Source: Actinomycetota bacterium
GTDB taxonomy: Bacteria > Actinomycetota > Humimicrobiia > Humimicrobiales > Humimicrobiaceae
Direction of reading: 5' to 3'
Assembly (NCBI GenBank): GCA_023475715.1
Contig: JAMCVO010000218.1
Location: 1 to 5,042 of the forward strand
DNA length: 5,042 nt
Under the pieces are notes generated by a model. It was not told the origin of the DNA. It did not search any database and saw nothing but the letters and a program-made list of their open reading frames with translations. The position numbers were made by a program, and so were the translations under genes. Position 1 is the stretch's first letter. Each line of letters begins with the position of its first letter. This document shows, piece after piece, positions 1 through 5,042 of this stretch.

Positions 1-687
1 GTACCTTCAACAGATAAAGTATGGAAAATAGAAGAAGATTGGGAAAAAATTCCACCACTATTAGCTAAATACCTAGTTGCTGCAATGAATTTTAAAGGTA
101 ATCTAGTAATGGATAGAGGGTTGCCAGGTGCTCCAATTTCTAAAGTTATATATGATGGTGGACGTTCGATAATTGATCAGTATAAAGATATCAAAATAGT
201 TGGCGAATATGATGGTCAATATGCGCAAGGACCTGCAGAGCAGGGTATGAGCAGTGTTCTAGCGGCAAATCCAAAAGTAGATGGTGTTTTTACACAAGGT
301 TATATAATATCAATAATCAATGCACTAAAAAAGGCTAATCTACCAATGGTTCCAATGAGTGAAGCTATTAATTACAACATTGATTTGGTAGGTGCATTAG
401 ATAATAATGTAAATTTTATTGCTTATGGTAATATAACAGGATTAGGAGCTATGGCGTTAAAAACAGCTGTAGATATTCTTGAAGGTGGTAATCCTCCAAA
501 GAGTGTTAAGTTAGATCCAATATTTCTTGCTACAGATACTAGTATTGATATTGGTGTACCTCTTATAAAAATTGAGTTTGACAAAACAGCTTTTAAAGAT
601 TACCCGCCAGGATTTATATGGCCAGTATTTCCGGCAGATTTTCCAGTACAACTTACTCCTGAAGAGGTAGTAAAGGCATTCGAATAG
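1..687 (+). CDS. Sugar-type ABC transporter substrate-binding protein, C-terminal part (5' end outside window)
   Basis: This is the extracytoplasmic ligand-binding component of the importer encoded just downstream. The reading frame is open from base 1, so the visible 228 residues are the C-terminal part of a protein usually about 330-380 residues long. The signal peptide and first lobe are outside the window. The internal Met at base 85 is not the start, because the 28 codons before it (VPSTDKVWKIEEDW...) read as protein. The fragment has the periplasmic-binding-protein fold pattern of the ribose/galactose group (Peripla_BP_4-like): GAPISKVIYDGG, then a strand and helix ending in a KVDGVFTQGY segment (an 'ANP..DG.f..g' pattern), then a GLGAMALKTAVDILEGG helix near the C-terminus. 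The tail is rich in proline and aromatics (DYPPGFIWPVFP, about residues 200-211). It is the first visible gene of the operon, 39 bases before the ATPase. The class is clear from sequence and neighbours; the ligand is not known. Confidence 0.9.
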   Translation, partial: VPSTDKVWKIEEDWEKIPPLLAKYLVAAMNFKGNLVMDRGLPGAPISKVIYDGGRSIIDQYKDIKIVGEYDGQYAQGPAEQGMSSVLAANPKVDGVFTQGYIISIINALKKANLPMVPMSEAINYNIDLVGALDNNVNFIAYGNITGLGAMALKTAVDILEGGNPPKSVKLDPIFLATDTSIDIGVPLIKIEFDKTAFKDYPPGFIWPVFPADFPVQLTPEEVVKAFE

Positions 688-708
688 GCGATTATTAAAG
701 TTATTTAG
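688..708 (+). repeat. Intergenic short repeat, copy 1
   Basis: Directly after the binding-protein stop codon the sequence GCGATTATTAAAG, then a short T-rich stretch, occurs. It matches 12 of 13 bases with GCGATTACTAAAG at 4214-4226 after the second permease. Both copies carry TAAA-N4-TTTA, which could only form a very weak A/T hairpin. The role is unknown: it could be an mRNA processing or regulatory element, or chance in AT-rich DNA. Confidence 0.35.
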
Positions 709-715
709 ATGTAAT

Positions 716-723
716 GAGAGGAG
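716..723 (+). promoter_or_regulatory. Ribosome binding site of the ATPase gene
   Basis: The purine run GAGAGGAG lies 3 bases upstream of the ATG at 727 (5 bases if the core is taken as GAGAGG). The spacing is on the short side, but the ATG at 727 gives the N-terminus expected of the family (a short strand leading to HISKSFGQVKAL). The in-frame Met at 742 is a possible alternative with a weaker upstream GGAAG. Confidence 0.6.
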
Positions 724-726
724 AGC

Positions 727-2238
727 ATGGAAGACTTAAAAATGGAACATATATCAAAATCTTTCGGTCAGGTCAAAGCATTAGTAGACGCAGATTTTGT
801 TGCAAATTGTGGGGAAGTCCATGCTCTCCTCGGAGAAAATGGTGCTGGAAAGAGTACCCTTATAAAAATTTTAAGTAGAGTTATTAAAGAAGATAGCGGC
901 AAAGTTATATTATTTGGTAAACCACTATCTATAAAAGGACCAAATGACGCTATTAAGGCTGGAATAAGTACAGTTTTTCAAGAATTAAGTTTAATCCCGG
1001 ATCTTAATGTGGCAACTAATATCTTTTTTGGACATAGTTTAGTAACTCGGTTTGGAATTACAAATCCTTATGTTCTTATTAGAAAAGCTCAAAAGCTTTT
1101 TGATCAATACGAAGTTTCAGAAATTGATCCTAAAGCTATGGTCAGTGAATTACCTTTAAGCCAACGTCAATTAATTGAGATAATCAAAGTTTTAGCACGC
1201 GACCCAAAAGTTCTTATTTTAGATGAGGCTACTTCAGCACTAACAGAAGACAAGGTTAAATGGTTACTAAAAATAGCTCGATTCATGGCTAAGGATGGGA
1301 AAATTGTCATTTTTATCTCACATCGGATGGCAGAGGTAAAAGAAGTTGCTGATAGAGTTACCGTGTTTAGAAATGGTGAAAATGTTGGTACTCTAGCGAT
1401 GAAAGAGACTGATTCTGATGAATTAATATCATTGATGTTAGGCAGGAAGGTTAAAGGTTATTTCCCAGAGAAAAAAAGTATTATTCAAAAAGAAGTGGTT
1501 TTAGAAACAAGACAATTATCTTGTGGTCATTTTTTAATAGATGTTGATTTAAAATTACACGCTGGTGAAATACTAGGAGTAGGGGGATTGGCCGGTCAGG
1601 GACAGGATTATCTTTTTCTTTCACTATTTGGATTATACAAAACTACAGGCAATATTTTAATCAATAACAAAGTAATAAGGATTAAAAATCCTCGTGATAG
1701 TCTGAATTATGGAATAGCCTTAGTACCAGAGGATAGGGGAACACAAGGCCTAATTCTTTCTCTTTCAGTAAAAGAAAACGTAATACTTCCTTTACTCGGT
1801 AAGCTGACAAGATATGGGCTGATAAGCAATAGTAAAGTGAATGAGTTGGTCATGAATCTAATAAAGAAACTGGAAATTAAAGTTGAAAGTCCAGAAACTT
1901 TGGTAATGAATCTAAGTGGAGGAAATCAGCAAAAAGTTGTAATTGCAAAGTTTCTTTCAACTAAACCAAAAATTTTATTGATGTATGATATTACTAGGGG
2001 CGTAGATGTAGGAACAAAGGTGGAAATATTCAATATGATTCAGAAAATGGCTGCAGATGGTGATGCCATATTATATTACTCAACTACCATAGATGAATTG
2101 GTAAACATTTGCGACAGTGTGCTGGTAATGTATGATAGTCAGGTTAAAGTAAAGTTAAATGGAGCGAATTTGACAAAAGAAAATATTATCCGTGCTTCAG
2201 TAGGTGAAATAGTAAATCATAATGGTATGGCAGGGTAA
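727..2238 (+). CDS. Sugar ABC transporter ATP-binding protein, fused double NBD (RbsA/MglA type)
   Basis: This is the cytoplasmic ATPase that drives uptake through the two permeases downstream. At 503 residues it has the normal length for the fused two-domain ATPases of CUT2 importers. Domain 1 (about 1-240) is canonical in most motifs: Walker A GENGAGKST (36-44), Q-loop Gln85, Walker B VLILDE (162-167) and switch His199 in ISHR. Its signature is unusual, LPLSQRQ (142-148). Domain 2 (about 255-495) has a Walker A position without lysine (GGLAGQGQDYL, 286-295), the PEDR motif (334-337) typical of this group, a perfect signature LSGGNQQ (396-402) and a Walker B that reads LLMYDITRG where LILDEPTRG is usual. 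The intact site therefore pairs domain 1 Walker A/B with the domain 2 signature, and the second site is probably non-hydrolytic. It lies 39 bases after the binding protein and 5 bases before the first permease, consistent with one operon. Family is certain; substrate is not. Confidence 0.97.
   Translation: MEDLKMEHISKSFGQVKALVDADFVANCGEVHALLGENGAGKSTLIKILSRVIKEDSGKVILFGKPLSIKGPNDAIKAGISTVFQELSLIPDLNVATNIFFGHSLVTRFGITNPYVLIRKAQKLFDQYEVSEIDPKAMVSELPLSQRQLIEIIKVLARDPKVLILDEATSALTEDKVKWLLKIARFMAKDGKIVIFISHRMAEVKEVADRVTVFRNGENVGTLAMKETDSDELISLMLGRKVKGYFPEKKSIIQKEVVLETRQLSCGHFLIDVDLKLHAGEILGVGGLAGQGQDYLFLSLFGLYKTTGNILINNKVIRIKNPRDSLNYGIALVPEDRGTQGLILSLSVKENVILPLLGKLTRYGLISNSKVNELVMNLIKKLEIKVESPETLVMNLSGGNQQKVVIAKFLSTKPKILLMYDITRGVDVGTKVEIFNMIQKMAADGDAILYYSTTIDELVNICDSVLVMYDSQVKVKLNGANLTKENIIRASVGEIVNHNGMAG
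2232..2235 (+). promoter_or_regulatory. Weak ribosome binding site of first permease, inside the ATPase 3' end
   Basis: AGGG lies 8 bases before the ATG at 2244 and overlaps the last ATPase codons. An in-frame stop at 2220-2222 leaves 2244 as the only sensible start. With just 5 bases between the ATPase stop and this ATG, translation is probably coupled to that of the ATPase. Confidence 0.45.
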
Positions 2239-2243
2239 AATTA

Positions 2244-3236
2244 ATGCAGGTTAAAGTAAATAAAATAAAAGGAAAGACGTTATTTGATAGATTAAATTTA
2301 AAGTGGGTTAATTTAATACCATATATAGTTTTGATATTATTAATTATTATAATAGGGATTATCCAACCAAATACAATTAATTTAAGCTGGTTAGGAATTA
2401 AAACTGATGCAACACTGCCATTAATTTTTGCAACAGCTGGGCAGACTGTTGTACTACTTACAGGAGGGATAGATTTATCTCTGGGTGGCATACTTAGCTT
2501 GACCAATAGTTTAGCAGCTATCAAAATGACTGATAATTTAGGGAGCATGATAGGCTTAAGCATTGGTCTTCTTATTATGGGTGCCGTTCTCGGATCTATA
2601 AATGGATTTATTATTGTAAAATTAAGAATACAACCTTTCATTGCTACACTCATTACTTGGTCAATTTATGGCGGTATTGCCCTCTGGGTACTACCGGTAG
2701 AAGGAGGCAATGTTCCAAAACCATTTATAAATACATTATTAGCAAGACCAGCTAATATTCCTTTATCTCTGATTATTATATTGGCTTTGGCAGGGTTGTG
2801 GTTATATATTAAAAATACACCTTTTGGGATATATTTATTAGCATTGGGAAGCAGTGAAAATTCAGGATATCTAAATGGTATTAATAATAATCGAATAAAA
2901 ATTGCTGTATATGCTCTTTCAGGATTATTTGCAGCTTGTGCCGGTCTATTTCGAACAGCCCAAGTGACTGCAGGTTCACCTTTGGCAGGAAACAGTTTTA
3001 TCTTGATATCTGTGGCAGCTGCTGTTATTGGGGGTACAAGTTTAGCTGGCGGCAAAGGAAGCATTGTTGGCGGTATTATTGGTGCATTTATACTAAAACT
3101 TATTGCTGATTTACTTATCTTTAGTCATATATCATCTAATTGGTCCTCATTATTCCAGGGGTTGTTGCTGATTATAATCATAGTTTTTGTTTCAGCTATG
3201 GATTTAATGAAACGAAAAGAGGAAATAAGATTATGA
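2244..3236 (+). CDS. Sugar ABC transporter permease 1 (RbsC type, BPD_transp_2 family)
   Basis: This is an integral membrane subunit of the importer, 330 residues, normal for the family. After a short basic N-terminus, hydrophobic segments are visible at about 24-41, 56-72, 102-124, 131-150, 172-189, 217-236, 253-266, 272-291 and 304-318. The family hallmark AGQTVVLLTGGIDLSLGG (65-82) is intact, as is the C-terminal VIGGTSLAGGKGSIVGG (261-277). The cytoplasmic loop that contacts the ATPase is recognisable at NTPFG...ALGSSENSGYLNGI (191-213), where the family normally has 'AiGgNe.AA.lsGi'; the usual Ala-Ala is Ser-Gly here. The protein ends in a basic tail (MKRKEEIRL). It lies 5 bases after the ATPase, and its stop overlaps the start of permease 2. 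It probably forms a heterodimer with permease 2. Transported ligand unknown. Confidence 0.95.
   Translation: MQVKVNKIKGKTLFDRLNLKWVNLIPYIVLILLIIIIGIIQPNTINLSWLGIKTDATLPLIFATAGQTVVLLTGGIDLSLGGILSLTNSLAAIKMTDNLGSMIGLSIGLLIMGAVLGSINGFIIVKLRIQPFIATLITWSIYGGIALWVLPVEGGNVPKPFINTLLARPANIPLSLIIILALAGLWLYIKNTPFGIYLLALGSSENSGYLNGINNNRIKIAVYALSGLFAACAGLFRTAQVTAGSPLAGNSFILISVAAAVIGGTSLAGGKGSIVGGIIGAFILKLIADLLIFSHISSNWSSLFQGLLLIIIIVFVSAMDLMKRKEEIRL
3218..3223 (+). promoter_or_regulatory. Ribosome binding site deciding the start of permease 2
   Basis: AGAGGA lies 9 bases upstream of the ATG at 3233. This supports 3233 over the longer in-frame start at 3140, which lies deep inside permease 1 and would add 31 residues with no family counterpart. 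Confidence 0.7.
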
Positions 3237-4195
3237 ATAAAGCTAATAAATTAAGCATATTTTTAAAACGGAACAGAGTAATCTTTTTAAGTTATGCTAT
3301 TGCCTTACTGATGTTAATTATAGTTAGTATTCTGCGCCCTGGATTTGGAAGTGTAAGTCATTTAAAAATTATAGCCATAGAATCCGCAATACTTGGGATA
3401 ATAGCAGTAGGTCAAACTTTTGTAATTATTACAGGTGGGATAGATCTTTCAGTTCCGCTAACAGTGAATATTGCTGCAATTTTTTTGACCCGCATGAGTG
3501 CTGGTCAAAATATCAATTTATTCATAATAATACTTATTACTTTATTTGGAGCAACAATAGTTGGAGTTATTAATGGGTTAGGAGTTTCTTACCTTAAGAT
3601 TCCACCAATAATAATGACCTTAGGAATGAATTCCATATTAACGGGAGGACTTCTAGGCATAACTAGCGGAACATATGGTGGTAATGCACCGCCTATAATA
3701 AGATTTTTAGCAAATGGAAACGTGAAACAGATACCATTTATTTTTATATTTTGGGTTTTTATAATAGTAATCGTTACAATTATACTTTCACATTCACCAT
3801 TGGGTAAACGCTTTTACGCAATTGGCAATAATGAAATGGTAGCAATTTTTTCAGGTGTTAATGTTCGGGTAAATAAATTAATTGCTTACAGCATAAGTGG
3901 ATTTGCTTCAGGTTTGGGTGGTATTATTTTAGTTGGTGATATAGGGCAATCTTACTTGGGAATGGGAGATCCATTTTTATTTTTGTCTATAACTGCAGTA
4001 GCTATTGGCGGGGCTTCAATTTTAGGGGGTAGTGGTAATTATTTAGGAACTGTAGCAGGCGCTTTTATCTTAATCATTCTTACGGGGCTTTTACCTGCTT
4101 TCAAAATGCCTACATCGGCTCAACAAATAGTTTACGGTTTAGCACTTCTAATAGCGGTTATTGCTACTAGAAACCAGGTTGTAGGTAAGAGGTAG
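3233..4195 (+). CDS. Sugar ABC transporter permease 2 (RbsC type, BPD_transp_2 family)
   Basis: This is the second membrane subunit of the importer, 320 residues from the chosen start at 3233 (MNKANKLSIFLKRN). The start rests on an ATGA overlap with the permease 1 stop, a good ribosome binding site, and a basic N-terminus followed directly by the first membrane helix (about 15-34). The hallmark AVGQTFVIITGGIDLSVP (58-75) is present. Further hydrophobic segments lie at about 46-67, 75-86, 96-120, 168-185, 215-234, 249-261, 271-288 and 297-311. The ATPase-contact loop is more canonical than in permease 1: SPLGKRFYAIGNNEMVAIFSGV (188-209). The C-terminal AIGGASILGGSGNYLGTVAG (257-276) matches the family. 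It clearly diverges from permease 1 and is not a recent duplicate, which fits a heterodimeric channel as in LsrC/LsrD or YtfT/YjfF. Substrate unknown. Confidence 0.95.
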   Translation: MNKANKLSIFLKRNRVIFLSYAIALLMLIIVSILRPGFGSVSHLKIIAIESAILGIIAVGQTFVIITGGIDLSVPLTVNIAAIFLTRMSAGQNINLFIIILITLFGATIVGVINGLGVSYLKIPPIIMTLGMNSILTGGLLGITSGTYGGNAPPIIRFLANGNVKQIPFIFIFWVFIIVIVTIILSHSPLGKRFYAIGNNEMVAIFSGVNVRVNKLIAYSISGFASGLGGIILVGDIGQSYLGMGDPFLFLSITAVAIGGASILGGSGNYLGTVAGAFILIILTGLLPAFKMPTSAQQIVYGLALLIAVIATRNQVVGKR

Positions 4196-4213
4196 AGTTT
4201 CTTCTTATCTGGA

Positions 4214-4234
4214 GCGATTACTAAAGAGTTTTAA
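4214..4234 (+). repeat. Intergenic short repeat, copy 2
   Basis: GCGATTACTAAAG followed by a T-rich stretch, 18 bases after the permease 2 stop, resembles copy 1 at 688-708 (12 of the first 13 bases identical, TAAA-N4-TTTA shared). It is not a convincing terminator: no GC-rich stem is visible. Function unknown. Confidence 0.35.
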
Positions 4235-4243
4235 AATAAAGTA

Positions 4244-4249
4244 TATAAT
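4244..4249 (+). promoter_or_regulatory. Possible -10 element upstream of the URO-D-like gene
   Basis: A perfect TATAAT lies 29 bases before the ATG at 4279, within the largest intergenic gap (83 bases). No good -35 box is present 16-18 bases upstream (the best nearby match, TTACTA at 4218-4223, is weak and 20 bases away), and there is no TGN extension. In such AT-rich DNA a chance match is quite possible, so this is a candidate internal promoter only. Confidence 0.3.
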
Positions 4250-4259
4250 AAAAAAAATT

Positions 4260-4267
4260 AAAGGAGG
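4260..4267 (+). promoter_or_regulatory. Very strong ribosome binding site of the URO-D-like gene
   Basis: AAAGGAGG is a near-perfect complement to the 3' end of 16S rRNA, 11 bases before the ATG at 4279. It is the strongest such site in the window. It suggests independent and efficient translation, unlike the coupled permease genes. Confidence 0.8.
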
Positions 4268-4278
4268 AAGGGTTAAGC

Positions 4279-5042
4279 ATGATAAAAATTACACGAGATC
4301 TAGATGAACTTTATTATAGAAATAAAGCATTTATAAATAGAGAAGAAGTAGATAGACCACTGATTGGAGCGCATGTTTGGAGTGGAGAGTTTAGAAGAAT
4401 TTATGAAAAGACAAATAAGACTATTTCTGAAAGTGGAGAAGTGAAGCCAGACGATATTGTTATAAAATCTTTTATAAAAGATATTGATAGATTGATCTTA
4501 ATGAATGAAAAGATAGGAGGAGACTTACTATGGTCTGTTGTTCCATATGTATTTATTCCGTGGATGGAGGCTATTATAGGATGCCAAGTATTTTCTACAA
4601 GGACTTCTTTTTATTCAAAAACTTTTATAAATACTTGGGACGATTTTTGTAAGAATATAGATATCTCTGAAAATAATAAATGGTTATCTAAGCTTGTTGA
4701 ACTTCAGCTAGCATTAGTGGAACATTTTGGTAACGAATATCCTGTAAGCAGTTCAACTGTTTTGAGAGGTCCTGCAGATATGATGGCAGCTGCTCTTGGG
4801 CAAACCCGCCTTCCTCTAGAACTATATGATAATCCAGATAAAGTAAAAGAGATGAGCTCTATATACAGCGAAGTGTTTTTAGATGTTGCAAAGCTTCAAA
4901 ATAAAATTGCTTCAGAATCCAAATTCGGCGGATATACAGTAAATTGGTATGGTATTTGGACACCTTATGTTTGTCAATATTTGCAGGATGATGCAATAGC
5001 ATATTTTTCACCAAATTTTTATAAAGAATTTATACTAAAGGA
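4279..5042 (+). CDS. Uroporphyrinogen-decarboxylase-like (URO-D superfamily) protein, N-terminal part (3' end outside window)
   Basis: The frame is open from the ATG at 4279 to the right edge: 254 residues starting MIKITRDLDELYYR, with the strongest ribosome binding site in the window. No signal peptide or membrane helix is visible, so it is probably cytoplasmic. Patterns I associate with URO-D-like proteins are VPYVFIPWMEAIIGCQVF (88-105), a central STVLRGPADMMAAALG (159-174) followed by LYDNPDKVKEM (182-192), and GGYTVNWYGIW...LQDDAIAYFSPNFYKEF (217-251), which resembles the family's conserved 'D....iSp..f.ef' segment. The superfamily contains HemE, which decarboxylates uroporphyrinogen III, and zinc-dependent corrinoid methyltransferases such as MtaA/MtbA. 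The sequence does not look like true HemE at its N-terminus, where the usual RQAGRY substrate motif is absent. The His-x-Cys metal site of the methyltransferases would lie beyond the window. Its place 83 bases after a sugar-type importer suggests it acts on, or downstream of, the imported compound. Superfamily call fairly good; reaction unknown. Confidence 0.75.
   Translation, partial: MIKITRDLDELYYRNKAFINREEVDRPLIGAHVWSGEFRRIYEKTNKTISESGEVKPDDIVIKSFIKDIDRLILMNEKIGGDLLWSVVPYVFIPWMEAIIGCQVFSTRTSFYSKTFINTWDDFCKNIDISENNKWLSKLVELQLALVEHFGNEYPVSSSTVLRGPADMMAAALGQTRLPLELYDNPDKVKEMSSIYSEVFLDVAKLQNKIASESKFGGYTVNWYGIWTPYVCQYLQDDAIAYFSPNFYKEFILK

Noticed and set aside
85..87. ATG at 85 as the start of the binding protein
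   Set aside because: The frame stays open to base 1 with sensible coding sequence, no convincing ribosome binding site precedes the ATG, and a start here would lack both the signal peptide and the first lobe.
2186..2653. 155-codon open frame on the minus strand
   Set aside because: It lies over the end of the ATPase and the start of permease 1, which are well-supported genes. Its protein has no recognisable motif and looks like the antisense shadow of membrane-helix codons.
2666..3064. 132-codon open frame on the minus strand
   Set aside because: It is entirely inside permease 1, and its proline- and alanine-rich product is what antisense reading of Gly/Ala/Ile helix codons gives. No sign of a real gene.
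3169..3180. Perfect 12-base palindrome TGATTATAATCA
   Set aside because: It lies inside the last membrane helix of permease 1, where Leu/Ile codons in AT-rich DNA give such palindromes readily. It is about 50 bases from the next start and has no partner site.
3140..3232. Longer N-terminus for permease 2 from the ATG at 3140
   Set aside because: It would add 31 residues with no family counterpart and a 97-base overlap with permease 1. The ATG at 3233 has a good ribosome binding site and a normal N-terminus.
4196..4260. Rho-independent terminator after permease 2
   Set aside because: There is an A-rich run but no GC-rich stem followed by a T run on the + strand. The only pairing is a 4-base A/T stem, too weak to call.

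Overview
The window is AT-rich throughout (roughly one third G+C by eye). It uses AGA, ATA and TTA codons freely, has AG-rich Shine-Dalgarno sequences, and packs its genes on one strand. That suggests a low-G+C Firmicute, probably an anaerobic clostridial or Halanaerobiales-type bacterium, although nothing here fixes the taxon. All five genes are on the + strand. I saw no rRNA, tRNA, CRISPR array, insertion sequence or phage gene.

Layout: (1) 1-687, the C-terminal two thirds or so of a sugar-type ABC substrate-binding protein whose start lies off the left edge. (2) 727-2238, a double-domain (RbsA/MglA-type) ATPase. (3) 2244-3236, a first RbsC-type permease. (4) 3233-4195, a second, different RbsC-type permease that overlaps the first by 4 bases. 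(5) 4279-5042, the N-terminal part of a uroporphyrinogen-decarboxylase-like (URO-D superfamily) protein that runs off the right edge. Genes 1 and 5 are cut by the window ends. No gap exceeds 83 bases.

Genes 1-4 form a complete CUT2-type importer. The binding protein captures the ligand outside the membrane, the two permeases probably form a heterodimeric channel, and the single fused ATPase powers transport. The ATPase keeps one intact composite ATP site, while the other is degenerate at every key motif. The substrate cannot be read from the sequence; a monosaccharide, polyol, cyclitol or related small molecule is the family expectation.

The most interesting feature is gene 5. It is not a usual sugar kinase, isomerase or dehydrogenase but a member of the superfamily that holds haem-biosynthesis HemE and the zinc-dependent corrinoid/thiol methyltransferases. 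It follows the transporter with its own very strong ribosome binding site and a possible promoter. This raises the possibility that the imported compound is methylated or otherwise handled by methyl-transfer chemistry, but that is inference, and the decisive C-terminal metal-binding motif lies outside the window. A short sequence is also repeated just after the stop codons in the two non-trivial intergenic gaps.
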